Of a stretch of DNA of 64,000 nt, positions 1 to 12,692 are shown piece after piece. The notes below the pieces were generated by a model. That model was not told where the DNA came from, made no database searches, and saw only the letters and a list, made by a program, of their open reading frames with translations. This stretch comes from Megaleporinus macrocephalus (lineage: Eukaryota > Chordata > Actinopteri > Characiformes > Anostomidae): assembly GCA_021613375.1 (NCBI GenBank), contig CM038728.1, positions 35,283,799 through 35,347,798 of the forward strand, given 5' to 3'. The translations under genes were made by a program, and so were the position numbers. Numbering within the stretch: the stretch's first letter is position 1; each line of letters opens with the position of its first letter.

Positions 1-2605
1 ATAGATAGTAGAGATAGAGAGAGAGATAGAGAGAGAGAGGTGATAGAGAGATTAGATAGATGAGAGATAGAGGAGGATAGATAGATAGCGAGATAGAGAG
101 AGATGAGAGATAGAGAGATAGAGAGAGAGATAGAGAGATAGAGAGAGAGATATGAGAGATAGAGAGATAGAGAGAGAGATAGAGAGATAGCAGAAGAGAG
201 ATAGAGAGATAGAGAGATAGAGAGAGAAAATAGAGAGTTAGTGAGATAGAGAGATAGGAGAGATAGAGAGAAGAGAGATAGAGTGGTGGGGAATTAGAGA
301 GTAGTGAGATAGAGAGATAGAGAGGAGAGATAGAGAGAAGCGAATTGAGTGGTGGGCGAATAGAGAGAGAGTAGAGAGATAGAGAGCTAGAGAGATAGAG
401 ATGGTGGGGAATTAGAGAGAGAGATAGAGAGCTCGGAGATAGAGAGAGAGATAGAGAGATAGATAGATAGAGAGATAGAGAGAGAGATACGAGAGATAGA
501 CGAGATTGAGAGATGATAGAAGAGATAGCGAGGATCGAGGATAGATGAGGAGGAGCTAGAGAGATAGAGCGAGAGATTAGAGCGATAGAGAGATTGATTG
601 ATAGTTAGATAGATAGATAGATAGATAGATAGAGAGAGAGAGTAGAGAGATAGGAGAGTAGAGAGATAGAGATAGGAGAGATAGAGAGATGAGAGATAGG
701 AGAGAGAGATAGAGAGTAGGAGAGATAGAGAGATAAGCAGTGGTGGGGAATAGGGAGGAGAGATAGAGAGATACGAGATTAGAGAGATAGAAGATAGAGA
801 CGAATAGGGAGTAGAGATTGTTAGAGAGAAGAGAGATAGAGAGATGAGAGCGATAGAGAGCGAGAGATTAGAGAGATCGAGAGATAGAGATAGTGAGATC
901 GAGAGATAGGAGATAGAGAGAGAGAGATAGAGAGATGAGAGAGAGAGTGAAGCATTAGAGAGATAGAGGAGTATAGAGAGATAGAGATAGAGAGATTGAG
1001 AGATGGAGAGAGAGACGTTGAGGATAGACGAGACGAGTGATAGAGAGATAGAGAGATAGAGAGATGACGAGAGGAGATAGAGAGCTAGAGAGAGAGATAG
1101 ATGGAGATAGAGGATAGAAGAGGAGTGATAGAGAGGATAGAGTGATTGAGAGATAGAGTGGTGGGGATAGGGGGGAATGAGAGATTGAGAGATTCGAGAT
1201 AGAGCGTTAGAGATAGAGAGATAGAGAGATAGAGAGATAGAGAGAGAGAGATAGAGAGATAGAGAGATAGAGGAGAGAGATCGAGAGGATAGAGAAGCTA
1301 GAGATTAGAGAGATAGAGAGATAGAGAGATAGAGGAGAGAGAGATAGAGAGATAGAGAGAGAGAGAGAGATATAGGAGTGTAGAGAGATCAAAGAGATAG
1401 AGTAGAGAGATAGAGAGAGATTAGAGAAGAGAGAGCTAGAGAGAGTAGAGAGAGAGAGATAGAGAGATAGAGAGATAGAGAGATAGAGAGATCGAGGAGC
1501 GAGATAGAGGAGATAGAGAGAGAGATAGAGAGATAGAGAGAGAGATAGGAAGAGTAGAGAGTAGAGAGAGAGAATTAGAGAGATAGTGAGATAGAGATAG
1601 AGAAGATAGAGGTGAGATAGAGATGATAGAGAGATAGACGATAGAGATAGAGATAGATTATAGATAGATAGATCGATAGATCGATTAGAATAGATAGATA
1701 GATTAGCTAGACTAGATAGAAAGAGAGAGAGAGAGATAGATAGATAGAGAGATAGAGCGAGAGAGAGAGAGGATAGAAGATAGAGAGACGAGGAGAGAGT
1801 GAGAGACTAGATAGATAAGATAGAGAGAGCTAGAGAGCTTAGAGAGATAGATCGATAGATAGATAGATAGATAGATAGAGAGATAGATAGAGAGATAGAT
1901 AGATAGAGAAGATAGACAGATAGATAGATCGAGTGATAGATAGAGAGAGATAGGAGAGAGATAGATAGATAGAGTGATAGATAGAGAGATAGAGAGGCTA
2001 GAGAGATAGAGATAGATAGATAGATAGATAGATGATATATAGATGATAGATCGATAGATAGTGAGATAGAGAGAGTAGAGTTGGTGGGGTGAATAGAGAG
2101 AAGAGATAGGAGAGATAGAGAGATAGGGAGATAGATGAGTGCGATAGAGAGATAGAGAGAGAGATAGAGATAGAGAGATAGAGAGATAGAGAGATAGAGA
2201 GAGAGATAGAGAGATAGAGAGATAGAGAGATAGAGTGGTGGGGAATAGGGAGAGAGATAGAGAGATAGAGAGATAGAGATAGAGATAGAGAGATAGAGAG
2301 ATAGAGAGAGAGATAGAGAGATAGAGGAGATAGAGAGTAGAGAGATAGAGTGGTGGGGATAGAGAGATAGAGAGAGAGATAGAGAAGGTTTGAGAGAGAG
2401 ATAGGAGAGAGAGATAGAGAGAATAGTGAGAGAGCTAGAGGATAGAGAGATAGAGAGTGTGGGGGATAGACGAGGAGATGAGACTAGAGAGATTAGAGAG
2501 AGAGATAGAAGAGAGATAGCGAGAGAGTCGAGAGAGAGAGAGATGAGAGAGATAGATAGATAGATAGATCGAGAGAAGAGAGATACGAGAGAGAGATAGA
2601 GAGAT

Positions 2606-2636
<31 letters not shown>

Positions 2637-3529
2637 TGAGAGGATAGGAGAGATAGAGATAGAGATAGAGGATAGAGAGAGAGATTAGAGAGAGAGTGCT
2701 AGAGAGAGAGATAGATGATAGATAGATAGAGGATAGAGAGATGAGAGAGAGGATAGGAGTGAGAGATAGAGCAGAAGGGGGGTGGGAGTTAGATAGAGAG
2801 ATAGAGGAGAAGATATAGAGAGAGAGAGAGATAGAGAGATAGATAGATAGCGTAGATTGAGAGATAGAGAGATAGATAGATAGGAGATAGAGAGATAAGA
2901 GTGAGCGATAGAGAGATAGAGAGAAAGAGAGACGAGATAGGAGATAGAAGGACGATAGAGAAGAGAGATAGAGGAGATAGGAGATAGAGATGAGAGATAG
3001 AGAGATAGAGAGATAGGAGATAGAGAGAAAAGATAGGAGAGATAGAGAGAGAGATAGAGAGAATAGAGATCTAGAGAGATAGCGTGGTGGGGAATAGTGG
3101 GGAGATTAGAGAGATAGAGAGATAGAGTGGTGGGGAATAGAGAGATAGAGAGATAGTGAGATAGCGAGATAGAGTGGTGGGGCATAGAGAAGATAGAGAG
3201 ATAGAGAGGATAGATAGATAGCGATGATAGAGGGATAGAGAGATGATAGAGTAGAGAGCTAGAGAGATAGAGAGTTAGAGAGAGAGATAGTAGATAGAGA
3301 GTAGATGAGATAGAAAGATAGAGAGTAGAAGAGATAGCGAGATCGCTAGATAGAGAGATAGAGACGATCGAGAGAGAGATAGTTAGATGGTGCGATAGAG
3401 AGATAGATAGTGAGATAGAGAGATTAGAGATAGAGATAGAGAGATAGAGAGAGAGATAGATGAGAGTAGAGTAGAGAGAGAGACTAGATAGATTGATAGA
3501 TAGAGCGATTAGAGAGATAGAGATCGGAT

Positions 3530-3562
<33 letters not shown>

Positions 3563-6431
3563 TAGAGAGAGAGTTCGTTAGATAGATAGATAGAGAGATA
3601 GAGAAGATTGGAGATAGAGTAGACGAGATAGAGAGCGAGAACGAGATGGAGAGAGAGATAGACGAGAGAGATAGATTTGAGAGATAGAGAGGAGACGATA
3701 GAGGAGAGTGAGAGACTAGAGATATAGATAGATAGATCGATAGATAGAAGAGAGATAGAGAGATAGAGAGATGAGCAGAGAGATAGAGAGTTAGAGAGAG
3801 GAAGAGAGATAGCTGAGATAGATGAGAGCGATAGAGAGATAGAGAGATAGAGAGATAGAGATAGAGATAGAGAGATAGAAGAGAGAGATTAGCACGAGAG
3901 GAGAGATAGAGAGAGAGATAAGATAGATAGATACGATTGAGAGATAGACGCGATAAGCTAGAGAGGATAGAGAGCAGAGATAGAGCGAGAGAGATAGGAG
4001 AGAGAGAATAGAAAGAGGGAAGGGGGGACTGCTGAGAGGAGATAGGGGATGCAGAGAGCGGAGATAGAGAGATAGATAAGATAGAGAGTGATAGAGAGAT
4101 GATAGATAGAGAGATGAGAGAGATAGAGACGATGAGAGATAGAGAGAGAGATAGAGGAGAGAGCTAGAGAGAGAGATAGAGAGATAGAGAGATAGAGAGC
4201 GGAGATAGAGAGATAGAGAGAGAGATAGAGAGATAGAGAGATAGAGAGAGAGATAGAGAGATAGAGAGATAGAGAGATAGAGAGATAGAGAGATAGAGTG
4301 GTGGGGAATAGAGAGATAGAGAGATAGAGAGATAGAGAGAGAGATAGAGAGATAGAGAGATAGAGTGGTGGGGAATAGAGAGAGAGATAGAGAGATAGAG
4401 AGATCAGTGAGATAGAGTGGTGGGGAAATAGAGAGAGAAGATAGAGAGAGGATAGCGAGATAGAGGAGGAAGACTAGAGAAAATAGATAGATAGCGAGAT
4501 AGAGCGAGAGATAGAGAGTAGAGAGAGATAGAGCGATAGGATAGAGAGATAGAAGAGATAGAAGTGAGTAGAGAGAGAGATAGAGAGAGTGGAGAGGAGA
4601 TGATAGAGAGATGAGATATAGATAATAGAAAGATAGATAGATAGTTAGATAGAGAGAGAGAGATAGAGAGATAGGAGATAGAGAGATAGAGATGAGAGAT
4701 CGAGAGAGATAGGAGAGATAGAGAGATGGAGAGGATAGGAGATAGAGAGATAGAGAGATAGAGTGGCTGGGGAATAGGGAGAGAGATAGAGGATAGAGGT
4801 AGAGAGATGAGATTGAGAGATAGAGAGATAGAGAGATAGAGATGAGAGAGATAGAGAGATTGAGAGATAAGAGAGAGAAGAGGATAGAGCAGATAGAGAT
4901 GATAGAGATAGTGAGGTTTAGAGAGATAGAGAGATAGAGAGAGAGAGATAGAGAGATAGAGAGAGAGAGAGAGATAGAGAGATAGAGAGATAGAGAGATA
5001 GAGATAGAGAGATAGAGAGATAGAGAGAGAGAGATAGAGAGATAGAGAGAGAGAGATAGAGAGATAGAGAGATAGAGAGAGAGATAGAGGAGATAGAGAG
5101 GAGAGATAGGAGATGAGAGATTAGAGAGAGAGGAAAGAGAGATAGAGAGATAGAGAGATAGAGTGGTGGAGAATAGGTAGGAGATAGAGAGATAGAGATA
5201 GAGCGGATAGAGATAGAGAGATCGAGAAGATAGAGAGATAGAGAGAGAGAGATAGAGAGATAGAGAGATTAGAGAGAGATGAGATAGAGAGATTGAGAGA
5301 TAGGAAGATAGAGGAGATTAGAGAGATAGAGAGATCGAGAGCGAGGAAGCAGAGATAGTGAGAGAGAAGAGAGAGAGAGATAGAGAGATAGAGAGATAGA
5401 GAGATAGAGATAGGAGAGATAGAGAGTTAGAGAGAGAGAGATAGAGAGATAGAGACGAGAGGATAGAGAGATTAGAGAGTTAGAGAGATAGAGGAGATAG
5501 AGAGGAGAGATAGAGAGATAGAGCGAGAGTTTTGAGAGATAGAGAGCGAGATAGGAGATAGAGAGTTAGGAGAGCGATAGAGAGGATAGAGAGATAGAGA
5601 GATAGAGAGAGATAGAGAGTTAGAGAGATATGAGAGAGAGTTAGAGAGATAGAGAGAGAGATAGAGAGATAGAGAGAGAGTTAGAGAGATAGAGAGATAG
5701 AGAGATAGAGTGGTGGGGATCGAGCAGATAGAGAGATGGAGAGTGAGATAGAGAGATAGACTAGATAGTCGAGATAGAGCGATTAGAGAGATAGAGCGAG
5801 AGATAGAGAGATAGAGAGATAGAGAGATAGAGAGAGTGATAGAGAGATATGAGAGATAGAGAGAGAGTTAGTGAGAATGTGAGAGATAGAGAGATAGCGA
5901 GAGAGATAGAGTGATTGAGAGTAGAGAGGAGAGTTGATAGAGGAGTTAGAGAGGATAGAGAGATAGATTGAGAGATAGAGAGATAGAGAGATAGAGAGAT
6001 AGAGGAGGGAGTAGAGAGATAGAGAGATAGAGAGTTCGAGGAGATAGAGAGAGAGATAGAGAGTAGAGAGTAGAGAGAGAGATAGAGAGAGAGATAGAGG
6101 GAGATAGAGAGAAAGAGGAGACGAGAGATAGATAGAGAGAGAGATAGAGAGATAGAGAGATAGAGAGAGAGAATAGATAGAAGGATGAGAGATAGAGAGA
6201 TAGAGAGTAGAGGGAGAGCCGAGATAGAGAGATAGTGAGAGATAGAGGATAGAGAGATAGAAGAGAGGATAGGAGAGATGAGAGACGGAGATAGGAGAGA
6301 TAGAGAGATAGAGAGAGAGATAGAGGGAGAGATAGAGAGTTAGAGAGATAGAGAGATAGAGAGAGAGATAGAGAGATAGAGAGATAGAGAGAGAGATAGA
6401 GAGATAGAGAGATAGAGATAGAGAGATAGAG
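1..6431. repeat. GA/GATA-rich satellite with GTGGTGGGGAATAG punctuation
   Basis: The plus strand is almost purely purine plus T, built from AGAGAGATAGAG-type units with interspersed GATA runs (for example near 600-630, 1860-1890 and 2020-2035). A punctuating motif GTGGTGGGGAATAG recurs irregularly (near 285, 738, 2226, 2345, 3082, 3125, 3174, 4299, 4366, 4416, 5162 and 5709), which points to an older higher-order unit. Many isolated single-base interruptions (GAGCGAT, GACGAG, GATCGAG) occur; some may be sequencing errors in an unpolished long-read assembly. Serine/leucine-rich open frames on the minus strand (such as 2685-3185) are by-products of the repeat. Confidence 0.95.
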
Positions 6432-6583
6432 TGGTATAGTGGAATAGGGAGTGTAGTGCTGCTGTTGTGTGTTTTTCTTAAACAGTGCTGTTTCCTGTGT
6501 TTACGGGGGAGCGAGGTCGAGCGGTGCAGTATTAAACACTTGCCCTCCGAATAAGATACAATGAAATTGCATCAGCCTGGCTT
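6432..6583. other. Short unique island between satellites
   Basis: About 150 bp of non-repetitive sequence of mixed composition separates the GATA satellite from the TG tract. It holds no open frame of note and no recognisable motif. It may be a remnant of the pre-expansion locus. Confidence 0.6.
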
Positions 6584-6622
6584 CTCTGTGTGTGTGTGTG
6601 TGTATCTGTGTGTGTGTGTGTA

Positions 6623-6664
<42 letters not shown>

Positions 6665-6802
6665 ATATATGTATGTCGTGTATCTGTGTAGTGTGTGTGT
6701 GTGTGTGTTATATTATATCTGTATGTGTGTATTGTGTGTGTGTCGTGTGTGTGTGTGTGTGTGATGTTGTGTGTAGTGTGTGTGTGTGTGAGTGTGTGTG
6801 AG
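6584..6802. repeat. (TG)n microsatellite, interrupted
   Basis: Runs of TG are interrupted by TATCTG, TATAATATATG and GTAG segments. The longest clean run is near 6623-6661. The cysteine/valine open frame over it is a composition artefact. Confidence 0.95.
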
Positions 6803-8372
6803 TGATAGAGACGGTTAGAGAGTCTAGAGCAAGAGAGAGAGAGTTAGACGTAGTTACGAGAGAGAGAGAGTGTGTAAGAGATAGGGTGAGTTAGAGCGAG
6901 AGGGAGAGTTAGATGAGAGAGAGAGTTATAGGAGCAGAGAGGTGAGACGAGAGAGTTAGAGAAGAGAGAGAGAGAGTGAAGGAGAGAGAGAGCGTTAGAG
7001 AGAGAGCAGGAGAGAGTGAGGGAGAGAGATTTTAGAGATGGAGTTGCGAGAGAGAGAGAGAGTGAGAGAGAGCGAGGCAGAGTTAGAGAGAGAGAGAGGG
7101 AGAGCGTGAGAGAGAGAGAGAGGCAGAGAGAGGTTAGAGAGAGGAGAGGGAGAGTTAGAGAGAGAGAGAGAGGAGAGAGTGAGAGAGAGAGAGTGGCAAG
7201 GGAGTAGAGATTGAGAGAGAGAGGGAGAGAGTGGAGAGAGAGGCAGAGTTAGTGGAGAGGAGGGAGCGTTAGTTAGAGAGAGTGGTTAGAGAGAGAGAGA
7301 GAGAGAGAGAGAATCGGAGAAGAGAGAGAGAGAGAGATGAAGGAGAGAGAGAGAGAGAGAGGGAGTTAGATGAGAGAGACGAGAGGGAGAGAGTAGAGAG
7401 AGAGAGGAGGCAGAGTTAGAGAGAGAGAGGGAGAGTTAGAGAGAGGAGAGAGAGGGGACGAGAGAGAGAGAGAGAGGAGAGGCAGAGTTAGGAGAGAGAG
7501 AGAGGGAGAGACGTGAGAGAGTGAGAGGAGGCAGAGTTAGAGAGAGGGGGAGAGTTAGCGGTGACGAGAGAGAGTTAGAGGAGAGAGAGTGAGGGAGAGA
7601 GAGAGAGTACGAGAAGAGAGAGAGGGCAGAGTTAGAGAGAGAGAGTGAGGTTAGGAGAGCAGGGAGAGTTAGAGAGAGAAGGAGAGAGATGGGAGAGTTA
7701 GAGAGATAGGGAGAGTTAGAGAGAGAAGAGTTAGAGAGAGAGAGAGTGAGTGAGAGCGTTAGAGAGAAGAGAGAGAGTGAGAGAGAGAGAGTGAAGTTTA
7801 GAGAGGGAGAGAGAAGATGTCGGGAGAGAATGATGGGTTGTCTAGAATGAGAGAGAGAGATGGAGAGTGAGAGAGAGAGTTAGAGAGAGAGAAGGAGAGA
7901 GTGAGAGAGAGAGAGGCAGACGTTAGAGAGAGAGAGAGAGGGAGAGATGAGCGCGAAGAGAGAGGCAGAGTTAGAGAGAGAGAGGAGAGGATTAGAGGAG
8001 AGGAGAGAGAGAGGGAGAGAGTGAGAGAGGAGAGAGAGGCAGGTTAGAGAGAGAGAGAGAGGGAGAGAGTGAGTATAAAGAGAGAGGCACACGAGTTGAG
8101 ACGAGAGAGGGAGAGTTAGAGGGAGAGAGGAGTGTTAGAGAGAGAGCGAGAGCGAGAGAGAGAGAGAGGGAGAGTCTTGAGAGAGAGAGGGGCGCGGTAG
8201 AGAGAGAGGGAGAGTTAGAGAGAGGAGCGAGATGAGGGAGAGTTAGAGAGAGAGAGAGAGGAGAGAGTTAGAGAGAGAGAGAGTGAGAGTGAGAGAGAGA
8301 GAGAGTGAGAGAGAGAGAGAGAGTTAGAGAGAGTGAGAGTGAGAGAGAGAGAGAGTGAGAGAGAGAGTGAGC
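6803..8372. repeat. (GA)n satellite with GAGTTAGAGAG and GGCAGAGTTAG variants
   Basis: This is a second purine-rich array, distinct from the first: GATA is rare, and the recurring variants are GAGTTAGAGAGAG, GGGAGAGTTAG and GAGGCAGAGTTAG. Scattered single-base interruptions occur as in the first array. Arg/Glu-rich frames on plus and Ser/Leu-rich frames on minus are artefacts. Confidence 0.95.
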
Positions 8373-9055
8373 TGTTGGGCTGTGAGCTGCAGTGCTTTTA
8401 GTTTTAAACGCCGGCTTTGCGCGGGTCCCTCCAGACCAGAGACAGGACTTCAGTAAATATGCCGTTTGCTCACGAACTGCATTGTATTAAATAATGCTGT
8501 TGAATTTAAAGTGATCTTTTGATCTTTCTTTCGTTTCGGCTCACCACGCTCACCACTTTCAGGATTTTTATCCACGCGCTACACTCAGGAGGCAAACCAA
8601 CAGGACATGTTTTTTTTAATTAGCAATAATTTGTGTCTATTTAAATCCCTCGAATTATTGATCCTGAGAAAACCACGACTGTGAAACTGAAACCTTCTCT
8701 GCTGCTCTGTACACGTTAACGTAAACCGTACGAGTGACATCACAACATATGGATCAGATGTGTGGACGTTGACTTTAATCTCAAGGTACGATGTAAGTTT
8801 TATGAACTCAGACTTTGAAGTGAAACTTTAACTAGCTGTAGTTATTCAAAACTAAACTGAGGTGCATCATTTCGAGTCCCGCAACTCATTTGAAACTCTA
8901 CTGCAACCACTGCAAACATCTTAATTTCATCAAACAAGTTTAAAGGAGACATTTGTAAGATGATGCCACCTGCTGAGTTCATACTTTAAACAACAGGGGG
9001 CAACATATCACCAGAAAGTTGCACCATCCATTCCTAACATAAGACACAAGGAAAA
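8373..9055. other. Unique region
   Basis: Non-repetitive sequence of mixed composition. I see no credible open frame, RNA gene or recognised mobile element. The first 100 bp is fairly GC-rich (near 8405-8445) and the rest is AT-leaning. Confidence 0.6.
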
Positions 9056-9501
9056 TCACCTCTACAGTACACAGTAGGTATACAGTGACCTCCACTCTCT
9101 CACCTCTACAGGTAAAGTGGTATCAGTCGACTCACTATTCACATCTTACAGGTAAAAGTGTACTACAGAAGACTCACCTATCACCTCTTCAGTACAATTG
9201 GTATTACAGTGACTCACTATCAACCTCTTCTTTCAGGTACAAAGTGGTACTATAGTGACTCACTATCACCATCTTCAGGTCCAAAGTGGGTACTACAGGA
9301 CTCACTATCACCACTTCAGGTACAAATGTGAAACTACCGTGACTCACTATCACCTCTTCAGGTACAAAGTGGTACTACAGTGACTCACTATCACCTCTTC
9401 AGGTACAAAGTGAAACTACAGTGACTCACTATCACCTCTTCAGGTACAAAGAGGTACTACAGAGACTCACTATCTCCTCTTCAGGTACGAAGTGGTAACA
9501 C
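9056..9501. repeat. 41-bp minisatellite, about 11 copies
   Basis: The unit can be written CAGTGACTCACTATCACCTC plus TTCAGGTACAAAGTGGTACTA (41 bp). The first units are diverged and carry indels; the units near 9330-9470 are the most regular. The array ends abruptly in unique DNA. Confidence 0.92.
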
Positions 9502-11284
9502 TAGAAGATTTTACTGGACAACTGAAAAGGAGACACTCCTGACCGACTTCATGTAAAGTTGGTGGTTTATCATTTGTCAGTTTCTTGGTGCATGACAAAC
9601 ATGATGTTTCAAGAACATATGAATCATCATGGGCAACTTGATGTAGCGAATATGATAGGACAAGTAATGATCTGCGCATTTAAAATTCTTTCATGCAACT
9701 TGCCAGATCCATCCAATTGCATGAAAGTGTTGCCTTGCAATACCAGACTAAGAAGATTTATTGCTAATGCAACTGTTTAAACACTGAAACAAAACAACAG
9801 TGAAGCGTCTAGAGTTATTAGTCTGGCTTTACATGGCAGAACATACACGCAACTAGTTGCATGTTGCAACTTTGACTTTGTCAAGCTGCATTGCAATTGT
9901 TTTATGCAGCTCACAACATGCAAATAGTTTCATGAAAGTTTCAAAACTCTTTACAGAACAAAAATGATAACTAGAAAAAGTTTAGACTCTGATTGCTTCA
10001 AACAACGGATCAGCTTGTTTCACTAAAGTTACATCACATCTAACTACTAGTTGCAAGGGGTTAAAATGTCTAACTGTCCCCAGAGTGTTGTCAGGGAGTG
10101 CCTGTTCTGGATTGGAGTCAGATTTATATGTGCTGTAGGACAGCATTCACTCTGCTGCAGGGAAGCGTAATGGGGTCAGAAACTCAGGCCTGGTTGTCAA
10201 AGCTCCCAGTGACCTCCGCCCACGGTCAGTGTTGGTTCTCTACACAACAAAGCACGTTCCTGGTCAATATGTGCAACTGGACCTACAATAGGAAATAACA
10301 CACACTCCACAAGTCTGACTGGATTAAACCATTATAGGACGTGTTGGGACTCGTTGTTGAGTCTTTATTAGAAAACATGATTTTTCTCACAGCCAGTAAT
10401 AGAACAATATTTTGATTTTAGTTTGATTTCTGCAAAACTTTCACAATCGCATCATAACTCACTCCACCAATCACTGTTATTTCAACCAAGATGACCAACT
10501 GACTGCAACAACCTAGTAGTTACGTCATGAAGTATTGACCTTCATGTCCAAATCCGAGTCCTTACTGCAGTGACTGAGACTCTCACTGTTTGAATACGTC
10601 ACTAAAAACGATTTATATTCTAGAACATTTCTCGTAATGAGAAGAGAAAACAGTTAATATGGTGGTTATAATTATTACACCAATTAAGAAATACAAATAT
10701 AACTGCCACTGTGCTCTAATGTTAGCTAACTAGCTAATCTAGCTAACATTAACACCCACTGGTGAAAACTAAAAGGGTTCTTTGTGAACGCGTGGGGTTT
10801 TATAGGGAGTTTCTTGTTGTGAAGCTGTATGTTTATGTTTAGGTTGTCAGGCTTGTTGGTCAAACAAGGGCTGATGAAGACAGCTAGCTATCTAGCTAAG
10901 GTGGAACTAACTCTAGCAGGCTATCTAAGACAGGCATAGCTCACTAGGGTCAGCTCTCTTTATCTTAGCTGGGCAGCACACAAAACAACCAACAACTGAA
11001 ACAATAAGATGAGGGTTCATAGCAAGACACACCCTATCAAACCCCATCGCTTTTATCAAGGAATCACAAATAACCAGTTTGGCTTTTACTAGTTGTACTA
11101 AAATTAGCTAGATTAGCTAGTGAGCTTAGATTAGAGCAAACTGTCCAGCACTGCTAAACCTCAAGATAGTAGACAGGTTATTATACACATGCCAACTTGG
11201 TGGTAGGCATATTGTAACACTACCTCAGTAGTAGCCCAGCACAAGCAATACATTTACGCTAACAGCCTTGGGGTCCCTGGGATG
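9502..11284. other. Unique region with short AGCTAACATT palindrome
   Basis: About 1.8 kb with no convincing gene. Short frames (such as 9559-9780 and 10098-10298) show no family motif. A perfect 10-bp inverted repeat, AATGTTAGCT / AGCTAACATT, lies at 10718-10750 with a 13-bp loop, and further AGCTAGCTA runs occur near 10880-10900. Nothing else is recognised. Confidence 0.55.
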
Positions 11285-12692
11285 CATGTCACAGTATGAG
11301 CAGAGTCCTTGGGGTGCACCACCTATAAAGAGTCCTGGCACAGTATGAGCAGAGTCCCTGGGGTGCACCACCTATAAAGAGTCCTGGCACAGTATGAGCA
11401 GAGTCCCTGGGGTGCACCACCTATAAAGAGTCCTGGCACAGTATGAGCAGAGTCCCTGGGGTGCACCACCTATAAAGAGTCCTGGCACAGTATGAGCAGA
11501 GTCTCTGGGGTGCATGGCCTATAAAGAGTGCTGCCACAGTACTAGCAGAGTCCCTGGGGTGCACCACCTATAAAGAGTCCTAGCACAGTATGAGCAGAGT
11601 CTCTGGGGTGCACCACCTATAAAAAGTCCAGGCACAGTATGAGGAGAGTCCCTGGGGCGCATGGCCTATAAAGAGTCGTAGCACAGTACGAGCAGAGTCC
11701 CTGGGGTGCACCACCTATAAAGAGTCCTAGCACAGTATGAGCAGAGTCCCTGGGGTGCATGGACTATAAAGAGTCCTAGCACAGTACGAGCAGAGTCCCT
11801 GGGGTGCATGGCCTATAAAGAGTCCTAGCACAGTATGAGCAGAGTCCCTGGGGTGCACCACCTATACAGAGTCCAGGCACAGTATGAGCAGAGTCTCTGG
11901 GGCGCATGGCCTATAAAGAGTCCTAGCACAGTATGAGCAGAGTCCCTGGGGTGCACCACCTATACAGAGTCCAGGCACAGTACGGGCAGAGTCCCTGGGG
12001 TGCACCACCTATAAAGAGTCCTAGCACAGTATGAGCAGAGTCTCTGGGGTGCACCACCTATAAAAAGTCCAGGCACAGTACGAGCAGAGTCCCTGGGGTG
12101 CATGGACTATAAAGAGTCCTAGCACAGTATGAGCAGAGTCCCTGGGGTGCATGGACTATAAAGAGTCCTAGCACAGTATGAGCAGAGTCCCTGGGGTGCA
12201 CCACCTATACAGAGTCCAGGCACAGTACGGGCAGAGTCCCTGGGGTGCACCACCTATAAAGAGTCCTAGCACAGTATGAGCAGAGTCTCTGGGGTGCACC
12301 ACCTATAAAAAGTCCAGGCACAGTACGAGCAGAGTCCCTGGGGTGCATGGACTATAAAGAGTCCTAGCACAGTATGAGCAGAGTCCCTGGGGCGCATGGC
12401 CTATAAAGAGTCCTAGCACAGTATGAGCAGAGTCCCTGGGGTGCACCGCCTATACAGAGTCCTGGCACAGTACGAGCAGAGTCCCCGGGGTGCACCACCT
12501 ATACAAAGTCTTGGCACAGTATGAGCAGAGTCCCTGGGGCGCATGGACTATAAAGAGTCCTAGCACAGTACGAGCAGAGTCTCTGGGGTGCACCACCTAT
12601 ACAGAGTCCAGGCACAGTATGAGCAGAGTCTCTGGGGTGCACCACCTATACAGAGTCCAGGCACAGTATGAGCAGAGCCTCTGGGGTACGTG
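11285..12692. repeat. 49-bp minisatellite, about 28 copies
   Basis: The unit begins CACAGTATGAGCAGAGTCCC and continues TGGGGTGCACCACCTATAAA plus GAGTCCTGG, 49 bp in all (copies start at 11292, 11341 and so on). Sub-variants alternate between GCACCACCTATA and GCATGGCCTATA or GCATGGACTATA, and some blocks of variants are themselves duplicated (11990-12120 resembles 12225-12355). The open frame at 12490-12747 is read through the repeat and is not a gene. Confidence 0.96.

Noticed and set aside
2685..3185. 166-codon Ser/Leu/Tyr-rich minus frame
   Set aside because: It is the reverse complement of the GATA satellite.
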